64,000 nucleotides of DNA, taken from assembly GCF_027944005.1 (NCBI RefSeq), contig NZ_AP027204.1, forward strand, positions 682,001 through 746,000, read 5' to 3'. The position numbers were made by a program, and so were the translations under genes. The notes beneath the pieces are model-generated. The model saw only the letters and a program-made list of their open reading frames with translations. It had not been told where the DNA came from and did not search any database. Below are positions 18,500 through 25,894 of this stretch, one piece after another; position 1 is the first letter of the stretch, and each line of letters opens with the position of its first letter. The stretch is from Polynucleobacter sp. SHI8 (GTDB lineage Bacteria > Pseudomonadota > Gammaproteobacteria > Burkholderiales > Burkholderiaceae).

Positions 18500-19534
18500 T
18501 TAGATCTCTATTTCGGTACTATGTTCAACGAGTCCCTCTGGAACTGGCACTAAATGTTTTGCAAATTGTTCGCTGGCAGCTCTCCAAGAATATAGCTTTG
18601 CATGTGCAATCGCAGCTTCCTTGGGGATTTTTAGAGCTTCCAAGCACGCTTCGCGCAAATCTTCTTTTAAAACACCAGAGCCTGAATTGCCAATCACATC
18701 AATGGGGCCAGTAACAGGAAAGGCGGCGACCGGCAGTCCACAAGCCATCGCTTCCAGGAGAACTAAACCAAAAGTATCTGTTCTGCTTGGGAATACAAAA
18801 ACATCAGCAGAAGAATAATAAGGTGGTAAGTCAGCCTGGTCTTTACCCCCAAGATAAGTGGCGTTTGGGTATTTATCTTTGAGTAAGGCAAGAGCTGGAC
18901 CGTCACCAACCACCACTTTTGAACCAGGCAGGTCAAGAGATAAAAATGCTTCGATATTTTTTTCAACGGCAACACGACCGACATATAAAAAGATAGGTTT
19001 TGGATGATTAATAATGTTCGATTCCTGAAATTGAAAACGATCTAAGTCCACACCACGACTCCAAAGAACCACATTGGTAAAGCCATATTTTTGTAAGTCT
19101 TGCATAACCGCAGGGGTTGGTGCCATGACAGCACATGACGGGCCATGAAACCATTTTAAAAATCGATAGGTCCACGCTAATGGAATTTTGATACGCGCAT
19201 GAACATATTCTGGAAACCGAGTGTGATATGCCGTTGAATAAGGAATTTTGTTTCTAATTGCAAACGAACGCGCAGCTAATCCAAGTGGCCCCTCTGTAGA
19301 TATATGTATTGCATCAGGCTTGAATGCTTTGATTCTTCTTGAGACTTTTTTAGCTGGCAGTATCGATAAGGAAATGTCAGGATAAGTGGGGCATGGGAAG
19401 GTTTTAAATTCTAATGGCGTAATCATGTCGACTTCGTGGCCCATTAAAGTTAATTCTTTCCTTGTTTGCTTCAAAGTTCTTACTACTCCATTGACTTGAG
19501 GTTCCCAAGCATCGGTGATGATCATTATTTTCAT
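18500..19534 (-). CDS. GT4-family glycosyltransferase, lipid glycosyltransferase (Agt-like)
   Basis: 344 residues, two-Rossmann GT-B enzyme. MIITDAWEPQVNGVVRTLKQ is the N-terminal glycine-rich loop of the GT4 subgroup that glycosylates diacylglycerol or related lipids. HISTEGPLGLAAR, YHTRFPEY and LWSRGVDLDRF follow. The donor site is PSRTDTFGLVLLEAMACG, where the usual E-x7-E begins with Asp. Its start overlaps the metallophosphatase stop by four bases. That pairing is seen in plcP-agt lipid-renovation operons, where Agt makes glycolipid from diacylglycerol. Exact sugar and acceptor are inferred; mannosyltransferase is possible. Confidence 0.75.
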   Translation of the reverse strand: MKIMIITDAWEPQVNGVVRTLKQTRKELTLMGHEVDMITPLEFKTFPCPTYPDISLSILPAKKVSRRIKAFKPDAIHISTEGPLGLAARSFAIRNKIPYSTAYHTRFPEYVHARIKIPLAWTYRFLKWFHGPSCAVMAPTPAVMQDLQKYGFTNVVLWSRGVDLDRFQFQESNIINHPKPIFLYVGRVAVEKNIEAFLSLDLPGSKVVVGDGPALALLKDKYPNATYLGGKDQADLPPYYSSADVFVFPSRTDTFGLVLLEAMACGLPVAAFPVTGPIDVIGNSGSGVLKEDLREACLEALKIPKEAAIAHAKLYSWRAASEQFAKHLVPVPEGLVEHSTEIEI

Positions 19535-20409
19535 TCGGTTAACTCTAAGGTTGGGATTGGAGTGGAGCTTTTTGCAACAGCTGGTGCGTGTATTGGAAAA
19601 GGTTTAACTGGCATACTCAGAGGTTGGTGTGAAGTAATGACAATAGGTTCGAATACCACTTCTTCTGAACCTTGCAGGATATGTGGCCAGTGGATAATTT
19701 TTAACTCACCATCAAACGTTTCAACAAGGGCGGTAAGGCTTTCCACCCAGTCACCATCGTTGCAATACAGTAGGCCATCAATATCTCTAATTTCTGCTTT
19801 ATGAATGTGGCCACAGACAACACCATCACATTTTCTTTTGCGAGCTTCACGAGCCATAATTGCCTCGAAGTCGGCAATAAAACTCACGGCATTTTTTACT
19901 TTGTGTTTAAGGTATTGAGATAAAGACCAGTATTGAAAGCCTAGTTTGATGCGAATATTATTGAACCAACGATTGACAACCAAAATACAGGTATATGCCG
20001 TATCCCCCAAATAGGCTAACCACTTGGCATATTGCATCACGCTATCAAACAAATCGCCATGAGTGACCCAGAGTCGTTTACCATCGGCAGTCACATGAAT
20101 CATTTCATTTTGTATTTGAATTTCGCCAAAAGACATACCGATAAACTGACGTGCCACCTCGTCGTGGTTGCCTGGTATATAAAACACTTCTGCACCTTTA
20201 CGCACTTTGCGTAATAGCTTTTGAATCACATCGTTGTGTGCTTGCGGCCAATACCAAGACTTTTTTAAACGCCAGCCATCGATAATGTCCCCAACCAGAT
20301 AAAATGTTTGGGCATCGTTGTGTTTTAAAAAGTCGAGGAGGTAATTCGCTTGGCAACCAGAGGTACCCAAGTGAATATCAGAAATCCAAATTGCGCGATA
20401 TTGCATCAT
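19531..20409 (-). CDS. calcineurin-like metallophosphatase, PlcP-like
   Basis: 292 residues. Metal ligands are intact: ISDIHLG (residues 8-14), LVGDIIDGW, PGNHDE, THGDLFD and CGHIHKAEI. Relatives are often called UDP-2,3-diacylglucosamine diphosphatase, but the insertion RLKKSWYWPQAHNDVIQKLL and the downstream GKLxYWS-type segment (KLGFQYWSLSQYLK) match the longer PlcP-type phospholipase C. That enzyme removes the phospho-headgroup from phospholipids in phosphate-starved proteobacteria. The overlap with a GT4 gene and the pst/pho neighbourhood support PlcP over LpxH. About 50 extra C-terminal residues are Pro-rich. Confidence 0.72.
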   Translation of the reverse strand: MMQYRAIWISDIHLGTSGCQANYLLDFLKHNDAQTFYLVGDIIDGWRLKKSWYWPQAHNDVIQKLLRKVRKGAEVFYIPGNHDEVARQFIGMSFGEIQIQNEMIHVTADGKRLWVTHGDLFDSVMQYAKWLAYLGDTAYTCILVVNRWFNNIRIKLGFQYWSLSQYLKHKVKNAVSFIADFEAIMAREARKRKCDGVVCGHIHKAEIRDIDGLLYCNDGDWVESLTALVETFDGELKIIHWPHILQGSEEVVFEPIVITSHQPLSMPVKPFPIHAPAVAKSSTPIPTLELTE

Positions 20410-20495
20410 GGAAATTCATTAAGCCCTAGTACAATGACTGGAGCATGAACGATTTAAGTCATTTGTGTTACATGTAATTTTATTTAAAAAAGCCT

Positions 20496-21227
20496 ATGAT
20501 TTTATTCAAATATTTAGAAATAGTTGGTCACGTTCTGTATGGTTTTTATGTTGTTATTTTGCCATTTCGGTTTGCAGATCAAGAGCGCAGAAATCAATTT
20601 TTGCAGAATTGGAGTCAAAAATTACTGCGTATTTTAGGAGTACAAATTGAAATTACTGGTAATTTAAACCAACCAGCTTCTGGAGTACTTTATGTATCGA
20701 ATCATATTTCATGGCTGGATATTCACGTGATCAATGCATGGCAACCCATGCGTTTTGTGGCAAAAAAAGAAGTTGGGGAATGGCCAGTTTTTGGTTGGTT
20801 TGCCAAACAACTTAATACCTTATTTATTGATCGTCAGCGAAAAGGCGACTCTAAAAATGTTTCTAAACAGATGGTTCAAGCACTTGGTTCTGGGGATCAT
20901 ATTTGTATTTTTCCTGAGGGAACCTCATCTATTGGGGATCATGTTTTACCTTTTAAGCCGAATTTATTTCAGGCGGCATTAGAAGCGCAGGTCGCTTGTC
21001 AGCCAATTTCTATTACTTACACCGATTTACAGAGTGGGGGAATCAGTTATGGCCCTGCATTTATTGGAGATATGGGGTTGTTGGAATCAATTGCAAATAC
21101 CGTGAAGGCAGCGCCAATCAAAGTTACTGTCGCAATCATGGAAGAATGTCAGAGCAGACTAGACAGAAAATCCCTCTCTGATGAGGCTTGGGGAAAAATA
21201 AATAGCTCAAGATGCACAAACAATTAG
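20496..21227 (+). CDS. 1-acyl-sn-glycerol-3-phosphate acyltransferase, PlsC/OlsA-like
   Basis: 243 residues. An N-terminal membrane helix is followed by the acyltransferase box NHISWLDIHVI (HX4D near residue 70) and the second box FPEGTSSIGDHVLPFKPNLF. It transfers an acyl chain to lysophosphatidate (PlsC) or to lyso-ornithine lipid (OlsA). The two families cannot be separated by motif alone. It is divergent from the plcP-like operon containing an OlsB-like gene, so OlsA is a real possibility. It is followed by tRNA-Pro. Confidence 0.8.
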   Translation: MILFKYLEIVGHVLYGFYVVILPFRFADQERRNQFLQNWSQKLLRILGVQIEITGNLNQPASGVLYVSNHISWLDIHVINAWQPMRFVAKKEVGEWPVFGWFAKQLNTLFIDRQRKGDSKNVSKQMVQALGSGDHICIFPEGTSSIGDHVLPFKPNLFQAALEAQVACQPISITYTDLQSGGISYGPAFIGDMGLLESIANTVKAAPIKVTVAIMEECQSRLDRKSLSDEAWGKINSSRCTNN

Positions 21228-21263
21228 GAAAGTTTTCTAAAACAGGTTAGAATACTAGATGAT

Positions 21264-21340
21264 CGGGGCGTAGCGCAGCCTGGTAGCGCATCTGCTTTGG
21301 GAGCAGAGGGTCGTGAGTTCGAATCCCACCGCCCCGACCA
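21264..21340 (+). tRNA. tRNA-Pro (UGG anticodon)
   Basis: A full cloverleaf can be drawn: acceptor CGGGGCG pairs with CGCCCCG, the anticodon stem TCTGC/GCAGA encloses loop TTTGGGA with anticodon TGG, the T loop is TTCGAAT, and CCA is encoded at 21338-21340. Confidence 0.97.
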
Positions 21341-21367
21341 ATTCTTCGATACATCTCAGTACCAATA

Positions 21368-21387
21368 TATCTCAGCGTATCTCAGCG
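21368..21387. repeat. two tandem copies of a 10-bp unit
   Basis: TATCTCAGCG occurs twice in direct tandem, with a degenerate ATCTCAGTA-like copy just before. ATATATC at 21365-21371 and GATATAT at 21387-21393 form an inverted repeat around them. It lies between tRNA-Pro and the stop of the convergent porin-like gene and may be a simple-sequence remnant or a weak termination region. Confidence 0.5.
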
Positions 21388-21403
21388 ATATATTTAGGGA
21401 GAA

Positions 21404-22225
21404 TCAAAAAATATACTTAATACCAACAATTAGTGCCGGTTTTCCGTCAAAGTTGCCATTGTCTGATGTATAGTCCTCCTGCAGTGCGTTAGTCGATATA
21501 GCAACTAAGGAGGCTTCTATGCCATTTTTAAAGCTTTTTCTTAACGTAAGTGAAATATCTGTATATCTAGCTTTTGTGTAGGTTGAGTTCTGAAAGGTTT
21601 GTCTACCTATGTGTGCAATTAGACTCAAGTCATTACCTAGTTCAAATGGGATACTAGCTTCAATGTATTTACTACCTACAAAGTCCGGGTCACCAAAAAT
21701 CAGAGTAAAACTTTGTGAATATTTGAGCGTTAATTGTTTATAGGTAGTTGCCACATACCAATCTGTAGTGTTTGTCCCGAAGGGTGTTAGTCGACCGGGT
21801 CCCGAGGGAGTGTTTTTATATGGATACTCAAAATGTAAAACCCCCACATCTAAATCTAACTTGCCAAGGTTAAACTTGTATCCACCATAAAAATCAAGCT
21901 CTAAGGGGCCTAAATGTATTTGCGAGTCATCATTTCGCCAAGTGAGCGTTGATGCCCATGTACCTACATACAAGCCACTTGAATGATCATAATCAGAGCC
22001 AAAGCTTAATGCTGGCTTCCCTTTAGTTTGAGATATTCCACGATAGCGATAATCACTATCAATTCCTATATTGAAAGATAAAGGGGAGCTTGATGGGGCT
22101 TCTATTGTTTGAGAGTCTTGTTCGAGCTCAGACGCAAAGAGAGATGCTTTAGGGTAAAAAACACCTATCTGAAGTAATAGGATAGCCAAAACAAAAAAAG
22201 AATTTGGCAGAGCAAGAGATGGCAT
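21404..22225 (-). CDS. TorF family putative porin
   Basis: 273 residues. A long hydrophobic leader (about 1-32) is followed by a Ser-rich linker and a beta-barrel pattern of alternating strands. SFNIGIDSDYRYRGISQT is the characteristic start of the Gcw_chp/TorF outer-membrane family, and LELDFYGGYKFNLGKLDLDVG continues it. The last residue is Phe (GIKYIF), the usual BAM signal of outer-membrane barrels. Its substrate is unknown. It stands alone between the two tRNA genes, on the opposite strand. Confidence 0.78.
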   Translation of the reverse strand: MPSLALPNSFFVLAILLLQIGVFYPKASLFASELEQDSQTIEAPSSSPLSFNIGIDSDYRYRGISQTKGKPALSFGSDYDHSSGLYVGTWASTLTWRNDDSQIHLGPLELDFYGGYKFNLGKLDLDVGVLHFEYPYKNTPSGPGRLTPFGTNTTDWYVATTYKQLTLKYSQSFTLIFGDPDFVGSKYIEASIPFELGNDLSLIAHIGRQTFQNSTYTKARYTDISLTLRKSFKNGIEASLVAISTNALQEDYTSDNGNFDGKPALIVGIKYIF

Positions 22226-22516
22226 TAAAAAATTAACTTAGATGACTTTCAGGCAGTCTATTAAAAAAATAAATATTTCTAAGCATCATATTTGAATAAA
22301 AATGCAGTTTTATTACAGATGAAAAAAGGAAACATTGATCAAATTATTAAAATATCCCTATTTGAATTAGCAATTCCTTAAAGTAAAGTTGCAAACTTTA
22401 AAAAGGCTCGCAATCTCCTTTGTAAGATTTAAAGAATCCGAGGCAACTAATTGTTTATTTGGCGCTTAAAAATTATGTAGCCTTAAAAGCCTATAAAATA
22501 TATAATCATTGATTAA

Positions 22517-22593
22517 CTGCCCATAGCTCAGATGGATAGAGCAACGGCCTTCTAAGCCGTAGGTCGCACGTTCGAATCGTGCTGGGCAGGCCA
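22517..22593 (+). tRNA. tRNA-Arg (UCU anticodon)
   Basis: Acceptor CTGCCCA pairs with TGGGCAG; D arm GCTC/GAGC; anticodon stem ACGGC/GCCGT with loop CTTCTAA and anticodon TCT; T stem GCACG/CGTGC with loop TTCGAAT; discriminator G and encoded CCA at 22591-22593. It appears to be the intact target gene of the three partial copies found downstream. Confidence 0.95.
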
Positions 22594-22641
22594 AAATACC
22601 CCTAAGTTGCTCTTTCATGAATTTATTAGCATAATTGAACC

Positions 22642-22932
22642 ATGAAGCCATCTGAAGCCCTCAATAAAAATAGAGTTCAAATACGACAAATTGTTGCTTC
22701 TCATCACGCCAGTAATGCACGTGTTTTCGGTTCAGTGGCTAAAGGTGAGGACACTGATCAAAGTGACTTAGATCTTTTGATTGACCCCACAAATGAGACT
22801 ACTTTGTTTGATATTGGAGCAATTCGAAGGAAATTAAAAAGCCTTCTAGGAGTGACAGTGGATGTCCTTACCCCGAATGCTTTACCTGAGCACTTTCGTG
22901 ATGAAGTGATATCCTCTTCAATACCAGTATGA
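22642..22932 (+). CDS. MNT-type nucleotidyltransferase (antitoxin of MntA/HepT pair)
   Basis: 96 residues. The minimal nucleotidyltransferase motif is complete: FGSVAKGEDTDQSDLDLLID (about 31-50) gives GS-x10-DxD, and VDVLTPN supplies the third acidic residue. In studied MNT/HEPN systems this protein neutralises the HEPN RNase toxin by AMPylating it. The stop overlaps the HEPN gene by four bases. The pair is the whole cargo between the tRNA-Arg gene and its first partial copy. Confidence 0.88.
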   Translation: MKPSEALNKNRVQIRQIVASHHASNARVFGSVAKGEDTDQSDLDLLIDPTNETTLFDIGAIRRKLKSLLGVTVDVLTPNALPEHFRDEVISSSIPV

Positions 22933-23282
22933 CTAAACATCCACTAAGGTTGGATGACTATCTAAAGCATATCAATCAAGCCATCGACAGAATTGAGTCT
23001 TATATAAAAGATTGTGATCAATTAGCTTTCATCACTAATACAATGATTCAAGATGCAGTGATTCGAAACTTTGAAATTATTGGAGAAGCATCAAGAAATA
23101 TTGAACGTCTATTTCCTGAATTTATAGAAGAACACTCTGATATTCCATTTATTGATGCCTATGAAATGCGAAATGCTTTGTCACATGGGTATTTCAAAGT
23201 TGACTTAGATATTTTGTGGAAAACCATCCAAGTTAATTTGCCAGATTTGAAAATACAAATTAATAGATTGGTAAATCGGTAA
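22929..23282 (+). CDS. HepT-like HEPN-domain toxin (DUF86)
   Basis: 117 residues, all helical. The catalytic HEPN motif is RNALSHGYF (R-x4-H-x-Y, near residue 83), typical of HepT ribonucleases, including the Tyr that is AMPylated by the MNT partner. AVIRNFEIIGEASRNI is a conserved DUF86 helix. It starts four bases inside the upstream antitoxin gene, so the two are coupled. All key residues are present. Confidence 0.88.
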   Translation: MTKHPLRLDDYLKHINQAIDRIESYIKDCDQLAFITNTMIQDAVIRNFEIIGEASRNIERLFPEFIEEHSDIPFIDAYEMRNALSHGYFKVDLDILWKTIQVNLPDLKIQINRLVNR

Positions 23283-23311
23283 CTCATAGTTACAACGGTC
23301 TAAGAAGCCCA

Positions 23312-23347
23312 AGGTCGCACGTTCGAATCGTGCTGGGCAGGCCAAAA
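23312..23347 (+). repeat. partial copy 1 of tRNA-Arg 3' end (attachment-site-like)
   Basis: 36 bases are identical to 22561-22596, covering the T arm, acceptor 3' strand, CCA and four following bases of tRNA-Arg. The preceding ACGGTCTAAGAAGCCCA resembles but does not match the anticodon arm, so this is not a working tRNA. It marks the right end of the MNT/HEPN segment. The following CTGTAAGG is shared with the next copy. Confidence 0.9.
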
Positions 23348-23457
23348 CTGTAAGGCCTATACCAGACATTTGGTTTGGCCCTTTATATATTGTTTTAACC
23401 CTTACCTAATTCAAAATTATTTATTATTGAGTATATCGAGTGAGATGGATTTATTTT

Positions 23458-24174
23458 TTATTCAGTAGTGCTGGGAGTCCAAAAAGCTTGCCTAACATGT
23501 TCACTTTTTAGCATTTCCTCTACAACATGGTCAAGAAGATGATTGTCCATCGAAGTTGAAATCATTTTTGCCTCAATTTCTATATCATTTGAACCAAATG
23601 TAGTGATATCTAAATCATCAATTGGGTATTGAATTTCATTGAGAAGTTTCAATAGATTGGACATAATTAATTTCTGATAAGTCTTTTCTGCGACGATATT
23701 AATCGTAGCCGTAACCTCACTTTTACTTAAGTCAATAGGCCTTTTATTGATGCTATTAACAACGGGACGAAGTAAGGTATTTGCCATTAAGATAAAAACC
23801 GTCCCAACCATTGCTTCAAAAATTAAATCAGCGCCAGAAGCCGCACCAACCGCGGCAGAGCCCCAGAGAGTGGCTGCGGTATTTAGTCCACGAATATTGC
23901 CCTCTTCGCGCATCATGACACCAGCACCTAAAAAACCAATTCCAGAAACTACATAGGCCATAACATGCACCGCACCTTCATGACCATGAATACGATTTGC
24001 AATATCAACAAATATAGAGGCACCTAATGCGACAAGAACATTAGTTCTAAGTCCTGCAGTTCTTTGTCTAAACTGTCTCTCAAGCCCGATGATTCCGCCA
24101 AGAATAAAAGCAGTCAAAAGACTCACTGTCGTATCCTCCAAGGATCCTAAGTTATATTGATTTATAAATTCCAT
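23458..24174 (-). CDS. MgtC/SapB family membrane protein
   Basis: About 238 residues from ATG 24174 (an in-frame ATG at 24267 would add 31 residues with no membrane or family features). Four or five helices come first, with FILGGIIGLERQFRQRTAGL and GIGFLGAGVMM matching the MgtC domain; LNTAATLWGSAAVGAASG is also conserved. The soluble C-terminus (about 150-238) resembles the ACT-like domain of MgtC. MgtC proteins act in magnesium limitation and modulate the F-ATPase in pathogens; the role here is unknown. It is the sole gene between partial tRNA copies 1 and 2. Confidence 0.88.
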   Translation of the reverse strand: MEFINQYNLGSLEDTTVSLLTAFILGGIIGLERQFRQRTAGLRTNVLVALGASIFVDIANRIHGHEGAVHVMAYVVSGIGFLGAGVMMREEGNIRGLNTAATLWGSAAVGAASGADLIFEAMVGTVFILMANTLLRPVVNSINKRPIDLSKSEVTATINIVAEKTYQKLIMSNLLKLLNEIQYPIDDLDITTFGSNDIEIEAKMISTSMDNHLLDHVVEEMLKSEHVRQAFWTPSTTE

Positions 24175-24335
24175 GCCTATCCAATCTGTTCTGATTTTAT
24201 AAAATACTTTTGTTCTATATGCATCACAATGCGTTGAATTGTATTTGAACACATGCAAGTCTATCATTGCCGTAATTTTGACTTAATCAATGGCAGTGTA
24301 TTGTTTCATCGAAATTTTCACACCATTTAAGCCCA

Positions 24336-24371
24336 AGGTCGCACGTTCGAATCGTGCTGGGCAGACCAAAA
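24336..24371 (+). repeat. partial copy 2 of tRNA-Arg 3' end (attachment-site-like)
   Basis: 35 of 36 bases match 22561-22596; the difference is A for G just before CCA. The bases GCCCA on the left and CTGTAAGG on the right are shared with copy 1, so the repeated unit is wider than the tRNA portion. It marks the boundary after the MgtC gene. Confidence 0.88.
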
Positions 24372-24381
24372 CTGTAAGGTC

Positions 24382-24431
24382 TGTACCGGACACATACTTT
24401 ACACTTTGTACCGAGTACATACTTATTACTT
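24382..24431 (+). repeat. imperfect 25-bp tandem repeat, possible IS-end remnant
   Basis: Two 25-bp units in direct tandem begin TGTACCGGACACATACTT and TGTACCGAGTACATACTT and agree at about 19 of 25 positions. TGTACCGGACA-like sequence resembles ends of some transposable elements, but no transposase is nearby. A degenerate TATACCAGACA follows copy 1 at about 23359, so the element edge may predate the tRNA-site duplication. The remaining part of this 355-base gap holds only partial copy 2. Confidence 0.45.
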
Positions 24432-24529
24432 CTTTTCTCTTTAAATCCTAATAATCACAAGTTTTTTTAATTGGTTTAATAGGGCTCAAAGCATCTAGTT
24501 TAAAATAGAACCGATGAGAAATACTCTAA

Positions 24530-24943
24530 ATGTCGACTGATAAACTTTATCTAACTCCTTTTGAGAATGCGCTTGCTAGACTTCAAGAGGGCTATGCACG
24601 CTATCAACAAGATATTAAAGATAGCCAAATTCGGGATGGATTAATTCAAAGATTTGAATTTACTTATGAAATAAGCCATAAGATGCTTAAACGTTATCTT
24701 GAAAGAACTTCCCCAAATCCTGAGCAGTTCGACTCCATGCCGTTCGCTGATTTGATCCGAAGCGGCAATGAACAATCCTTACTTTTAAGTGATTGGAATA
24801 AATGGAAGATATTTCGCGAAATGCGATCAAAATCAAGTCATACTTATGACGAAGACATTGCACTAGAGGTAGTATCTGTCATCGCAGACTTTATTGCAGA
24901 AGCAAAAGCACTTTTAGATCAACTTCAAAAAAGAAATGTCTAA
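24530..24943 (+). CDS. HEPN-type nucleotidyltransferase substrate-binding protein (HI0074-like)
   Basis: 137 residues, helical. FEFTYEISHKMLKRYLE and WNKWKIFREMRSKSSHTYDE are typical of the HI0074/NTase substrate-binding family; the second contains an R-x5-H HEPN-type motif. It overlaps the following nucleotidyltransferase by eight bases. The order (HEPN first) is opposite to the upstream pair, so this is a different subfamily. Related two-gene units are treated as toxin-antitoxin systems, but activity is not proven for this branch. Confidence 0.85.
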   Translation: MSTDKLYLTPFENALARLQEGYARYQQDIKDSQIRDGLIQRFEFTYEISHKMLKRYLERTSPNPEQFDSMPFADLIRSGNEQSLLLSDWNKWKIFREMRSKSSHTYDEDIALEVVSVIADFIAEAKALLDQLQKRNV

Positions 24944-25256
24944 AATTCATCCTCCCATCGAGGTTAGTTCTTCAGAGTGGAAAATTATTGAAGAAATTTT
25001 AATGAAGATTGTTCCTGATCAAGAAGTATTAGCCTTTGGTTCACGAGCTAAGTTTTTAGCAAAACCATACTCCGATTTAGATCTTGCTTTAAAAGGTGAA
25101 ACGCCCTTAATTTTGAATTCGTTAGCCGATCTTAGGGATGCTTTTTCTAATTCAGACCTTACCTTTAAAGTTGACATAGTCCAGTGGGAAACTATTTCTG
25201 AAGCTTTTCGGGAAATCATTAGTAAAAATAGTGTTTTGATAAAAAAATCTTTATGA
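24936..25256 (+). CDS. minimal nucleotidyltransferase (HI0073-like)
   Basis: 106 residues. AFGSRAKFLAKPYSDLDLAL gives the GS-x10-DxD nucleotidyltransferase core (about residues 33-52), and VDIVQWE provides the third carboxylate. It partners with the preceding HEPN-type gene through an eight-base overlap. The likely role is AMPylation or other control of the partner. It belongs to the third segment of the tRNA-Arg array. Confidence 0.85.
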   Translation: MSKIHPPIEVSSSEWKIIEEILMKIVPDQEVLAFGSRAKFLAKPYSDLDLALKGETPLILNSLADLRDAFSNSDLTFKVDIVQWETISEAFREIISKNSVLIKKSL

Positions 25257-25340
25257 GTGAAAATAATACTATTTAAATTACTTAACTACATTCAAGAGAT
25301 TTCTTCAAGTATATGTCTGGAAATCTGATATTGTCTAAGG

Positions 25341-25814
25341 ATGAATATTAATATTTCTACCTGCCTTAGCTCCCCGCCAGAAACTATTGCAAAGTACGTT
25401 GAGTATGTGAACACTTGGAAATTTGTGGCTTGGCCATTGATAACGATTTTGCCTAGCGATAAAAACAACTTTCCTGATAAATGGGTGCCAGGACATTATC
25501 AAGTATGGTTATTCGCATTTGGGTTCATTCCGTTAGGATTACAAAATATTAATATTGAAATTGAACACAATACAAATGGTTATTATGTTGGTCGAGACAA
25601 TGGTTCAGGATGGATAGCAAAAGTTTGGGACCATCGAATTGTCATAAAAGTTGAAGGTGAGGTTACTTCATATACAGATAATGTTCGGGTGGAAGCAGGT
25701 ATTTTGACGCCTGTAGTTTGGGCTTTTGCAGTGTGTTTTTATCACTATAGGCAAAGACGTTGGCGTCAATTAGTAAAAGATAATTTCAAGAAAATATCTT
25801 TTAAAAAGAATTAA
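25341..25814 (+). CDS. uncharacterised protein, possibly SRPBCC-like
   Basis: 157 residues; I do not recognise it firmly. The N-terminus (STCLSSPPETIAKYVEYVNT) and the strand-rich middle with a late helix suggest a START/SRPBCC-like fold of the kind found in polyketide-cyclase-like proteins. FAFGFIPLGLQNINIEIEH and a basic tail (YRQRRWRQLVKDNFKK) are other notable parts. No signal peptide is evident. It is the last gene before partial tRNA copy 3 and so probably arrived with that segment. Confidence 0.5.
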   Translation: MNINISTCLSSPPETIAKYVEYVNTWKFVAWPLITILPSDKNNFPDKWVPGHYQVWLFAFGFIPLGLQNINIEIEHNTNGYYVGRDNGSGWIAKVWDHRIVIKVEGEVTSYTDNVRVEAGILTPVVWAFAVCFYHYRQRRWRQLVKDNFKKISFKKN

Positions 25815-25848
25815 TGGGTAATTAAATACCTACGGTCTAAGAAGCTCA

Positions 25849-25884
25849 AGTTCGCAGGTTCGAGTCGTGCTGGGCAGGCCAAAA
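25849..25884 (+). repeat. partial copy 3 of tRNA-Arg 3' end (attachment-site-like)
   Basis: 33 of 36 bases match 22561-22596. The left flank ACGGTCTAAGAAGCTCA is shared with copy 1 (ACGGTCTAAGAAGCCCA), but the right flank differs. Being the most diverged and outermost copy, it is probably the oldest boundary. The flagellin remnant begins ten bases further on. Confidence 0.85.
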
Positions 25885-25894
25885 CTCCAAAAAA

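Noticed and set aside
19531..20409. Calling the metallophosphatase LpxH
   Set aside because: Length, the SWYWPQAHND segment and pairing with a GT4 gene favour the PlcP-like group, although the two families share all metal motifs.
22561..25884. Integron cassette array (attC sites) or CRISPR as an explanation for the repeats
   Set aside because: The repeats match the tRNA-Arg 3' end, lack attC core sites, and their spacing (about 0.75 to 1.5 kb) and number do not fit CRISPR.
23296..25884. Partial tRNA copies as functional tRNA genes
   Set aside because: They lack the D arm and the 5' acceptor strand; only the T arm and 3' end are kept.
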